Of a DNA stretch of 64,000 nt, positions 62,638-64,000 are shown in pieces (within the stretch, counting starts at the first letter, position 1; each line of letters begins with the position of its first letter). Source of the stretch: Buxus sempervirens (taxonomy: Eukaryota; Streptophyta; Magnoliopsida; Buxales; Buxaceae). The translations under genes and the position numbers were made by a program. The stretch spans positions 36,225,439 to 36,289,438 of the forward strand of contig OX387191.1 of NCBI GenBank assembly GCA_947561395.2, written 5' to 3'. The notes beneath the pieces are model-generated. The model worked only from the letters and a program-made list of their open reading frames with translations, did not search any database and was not told the origin of the DNA.

Positions 62638-64000
62638 CCAAATTGCACTAGGAAAATGATGAATTCATTTTATCTTTTGTAACCAACACAAAAATTCAGA
62701 TTGAAATATTCTTCTTTGTATGCGACAGAAGTCATCGGATACAAGCAAGTGTTATTGTATCCGATAGCATGTGTCAGATATAACTATGTTCACTTGTATC
62801 CGACCTAAGTCATTGGATACAAATGCAATTGCTTGTATCCGACCTGAGTTGTCGGATACAAGTATTTTTGCTCAAAATTGAGGAATTCCGATAGTTTTCA
62901 CTTTTTTACTGTTTTACACATCTCTATGAGTGGGAATTCCCGGAAATAGCCTTAGGGTTTAAGTTGGTGGATTCTAGACATCATTTTGTATCTAGCATTA
63001 GGGCACCCCTTACCCTAGCCTTTGCCTATAAATAGGAGGCCTCTCCTCAAGCAAATGGACAAGAGTTGGAGATTGAAGAGCTCCAAGTGAAGAAGGGAAA
63101 CCTCTGCCCCATTGTTTCCAGAACCCAGGTAAGCCCTAACCCTCTTTTAATTTTCTGTTTTTAAATTCTAGGGTTAATTCTCTTCTTCTACCTTTCTGTA
63201 GAATAATGGCCTATTGTTTGTGCTTGAAGCCCCTTTCCCTACTCAAAGTACCTCGAGACTCTCTCTAGCAGTAAAAAGTGAAGAGAGATCTAGGGGAAAG
63301 GAGAATGAGAATTGACCCTTAGTCATAGAACCACCCTCTTGAATGGCCTATGATTGTGTGAAACCCCATTCCTTACTCAAAGTACCTCAAGATGATTTTT
63401 AGCTGAAAAAGGCAAAGAGAGAAGTAGGAGAAACGAGAATGGGAATGGAACTTTAGTGATTAGAACCCCCATTTGATTAATATGTTTTGAATGCTATATG
63501 TTGTAATGCGTTTAAAGAGATGATTTTTGCACATGCACACATCGCACTCGTTTTGTTTGAATAGGATTATGTTTTGGATCTATCGTATTCATTGTGATAG
63601 ATCTAAAATAAATTGCCCCAAGCATTTTTGGGACATTTCTTAATGATTTTCAAAAGATACAAGCAAGCTTATCTTTGAGTATTGAAGACCTCACAGTCTA
63701 ACCTCTCGGTTTTGGGCATTTTTGCTCCATCTTAGGGTTTTTTGGCATATTCTCTCCAATCGAAGAGAATGGTGAGCCAATTTCGTGCCCTATTTCCTTC
63801 TGGAGGTTTTTCAATACTTTTTCAAATGATTTTGGTTTAGATGGCATGGATTACACACACTTGATCACTGTTTTGGGTTGATTTTACTTAAAAATGTCAA
63901 AACTGGATAGCATCTATACCCTAACTTCGGACACTCATAACTTCATCATCCGGATGAATTTTGGAGTGATTCCAAAAACATGTGAAAGGTGAGAATGTCT
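62638..64000 (+). mobile_element. start of another LTR-type element, running off the window
   Basis: Begins TGTAGACACCCCAAATTG, a common start of plant gypsy LTRs, after CTCAC. It has a hairpin array, then a good TATA box (TATAAATA at 63027) and a GGAGG-rich leader, so it looks like U3-R of an LTR in plus orientation. The end is not in the window and no ORF is seen. Its first 20 bases match the inverted ends of the element at 14356-15132. Confidence 0.6.
62716..62863 (+). promoter_or_regulatory. four hairpins with GTATCCGAC/GTCGGATAC-type stems
   Basis: Inverted repeats at about 62716-62745, 62754-62782, 62791-62824 and 62831-62863, with loops of 8-14 bases that differ from each other. They lie 80-230 bp inside the element start and 164 bp upstream of its TATA box. 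Confidence 0.78.

Overview
The window is nuclear DNA from a flowering plant. It is AT-rich and intron-rich, has plant-type GT-AG splice sites, and carries a plastid-type glycolytic GAPDH gene among LTR retrotransposons, LINEs and a SINE. The sequence alone does not fix the species; the heavy transposon load inside introns suggests a large-genome, possibly woody, angiosperm.

Region 1 (1-2125) is an AT-rich flank, then a less AT-rich, CT-rich stretch that probably holds the promoter of the main gene and perhaps the first exon of a divergent gene at about 1587 on the minus strand. Region 2 (2126-28864) is the only host gene I can establish. It is a complete GAPCp gene (plastidic NAD-dependent glyceraldehyde-3-phosphate dehydrogenase), with 14 exons that splice in frame to 434 residues. 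Its introns are full of mobile DNA. Intron 4 holds an Au-like SINE, a LINE RNase H remnant and an RTE-type LINE with a further poly(A) retroposon inside it. Intron 9 holds an element with inverted TGTAG ends. Intron 12 (12.9 kb) holds an L1-type LINE, a head-to-head inverted duplication of a pararetrovirus-like ORF, and a Ty1/copia element inserted in the TATA box of the adjoining pararetrovirus-like promoter.

Region 3 (29.1-29.8 kb) has an unidentified 140-codon ORF and a small tandem duplication. Region 4 (29793-64000) is one nested stack of LTR retrotransposons. The host is a minus-strand Ty1/copia element, cut into pieces at 30.07-30.31, 35.92-36.25, 42.66-43.75, 46.28-46.75 and 55.91-56.72 kb. 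Into it went a complete Ty3/gypsy element (30312-35915), a 3.9-kb solo LTR (36250-42656) that itself contains a 2.5-kb solo LTR, another 2.5-kb LTR (43746-46278), and a three-deep LTR nest (46754-55906). A four-deep chain runs from 56718 to the window end. Target-site duplications at most junctions fix the order of insertion.

The least expected signal is inside the LTRs. Several carry clusters of short hairpins. In one pair of lineages the loop is constant and the stems differ from hairpin to hairpin, with a compensatory base-pair change between copies. In two otherwise dissimilar LTRs the stem (GTATCCGAC/GTCGGATAC) is constant and the loop varies, just upstream of the presumed TATA box. The gypsy element at 30-36 kb also has nine in-frame stops that are all TAG or TGA, with almost no frameshifts, the pattern expected from C-to-T decay of a methylated element.

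All coordinates, counts and alignments were made by eye. Family assignments rest on motif recognition, not on searches.
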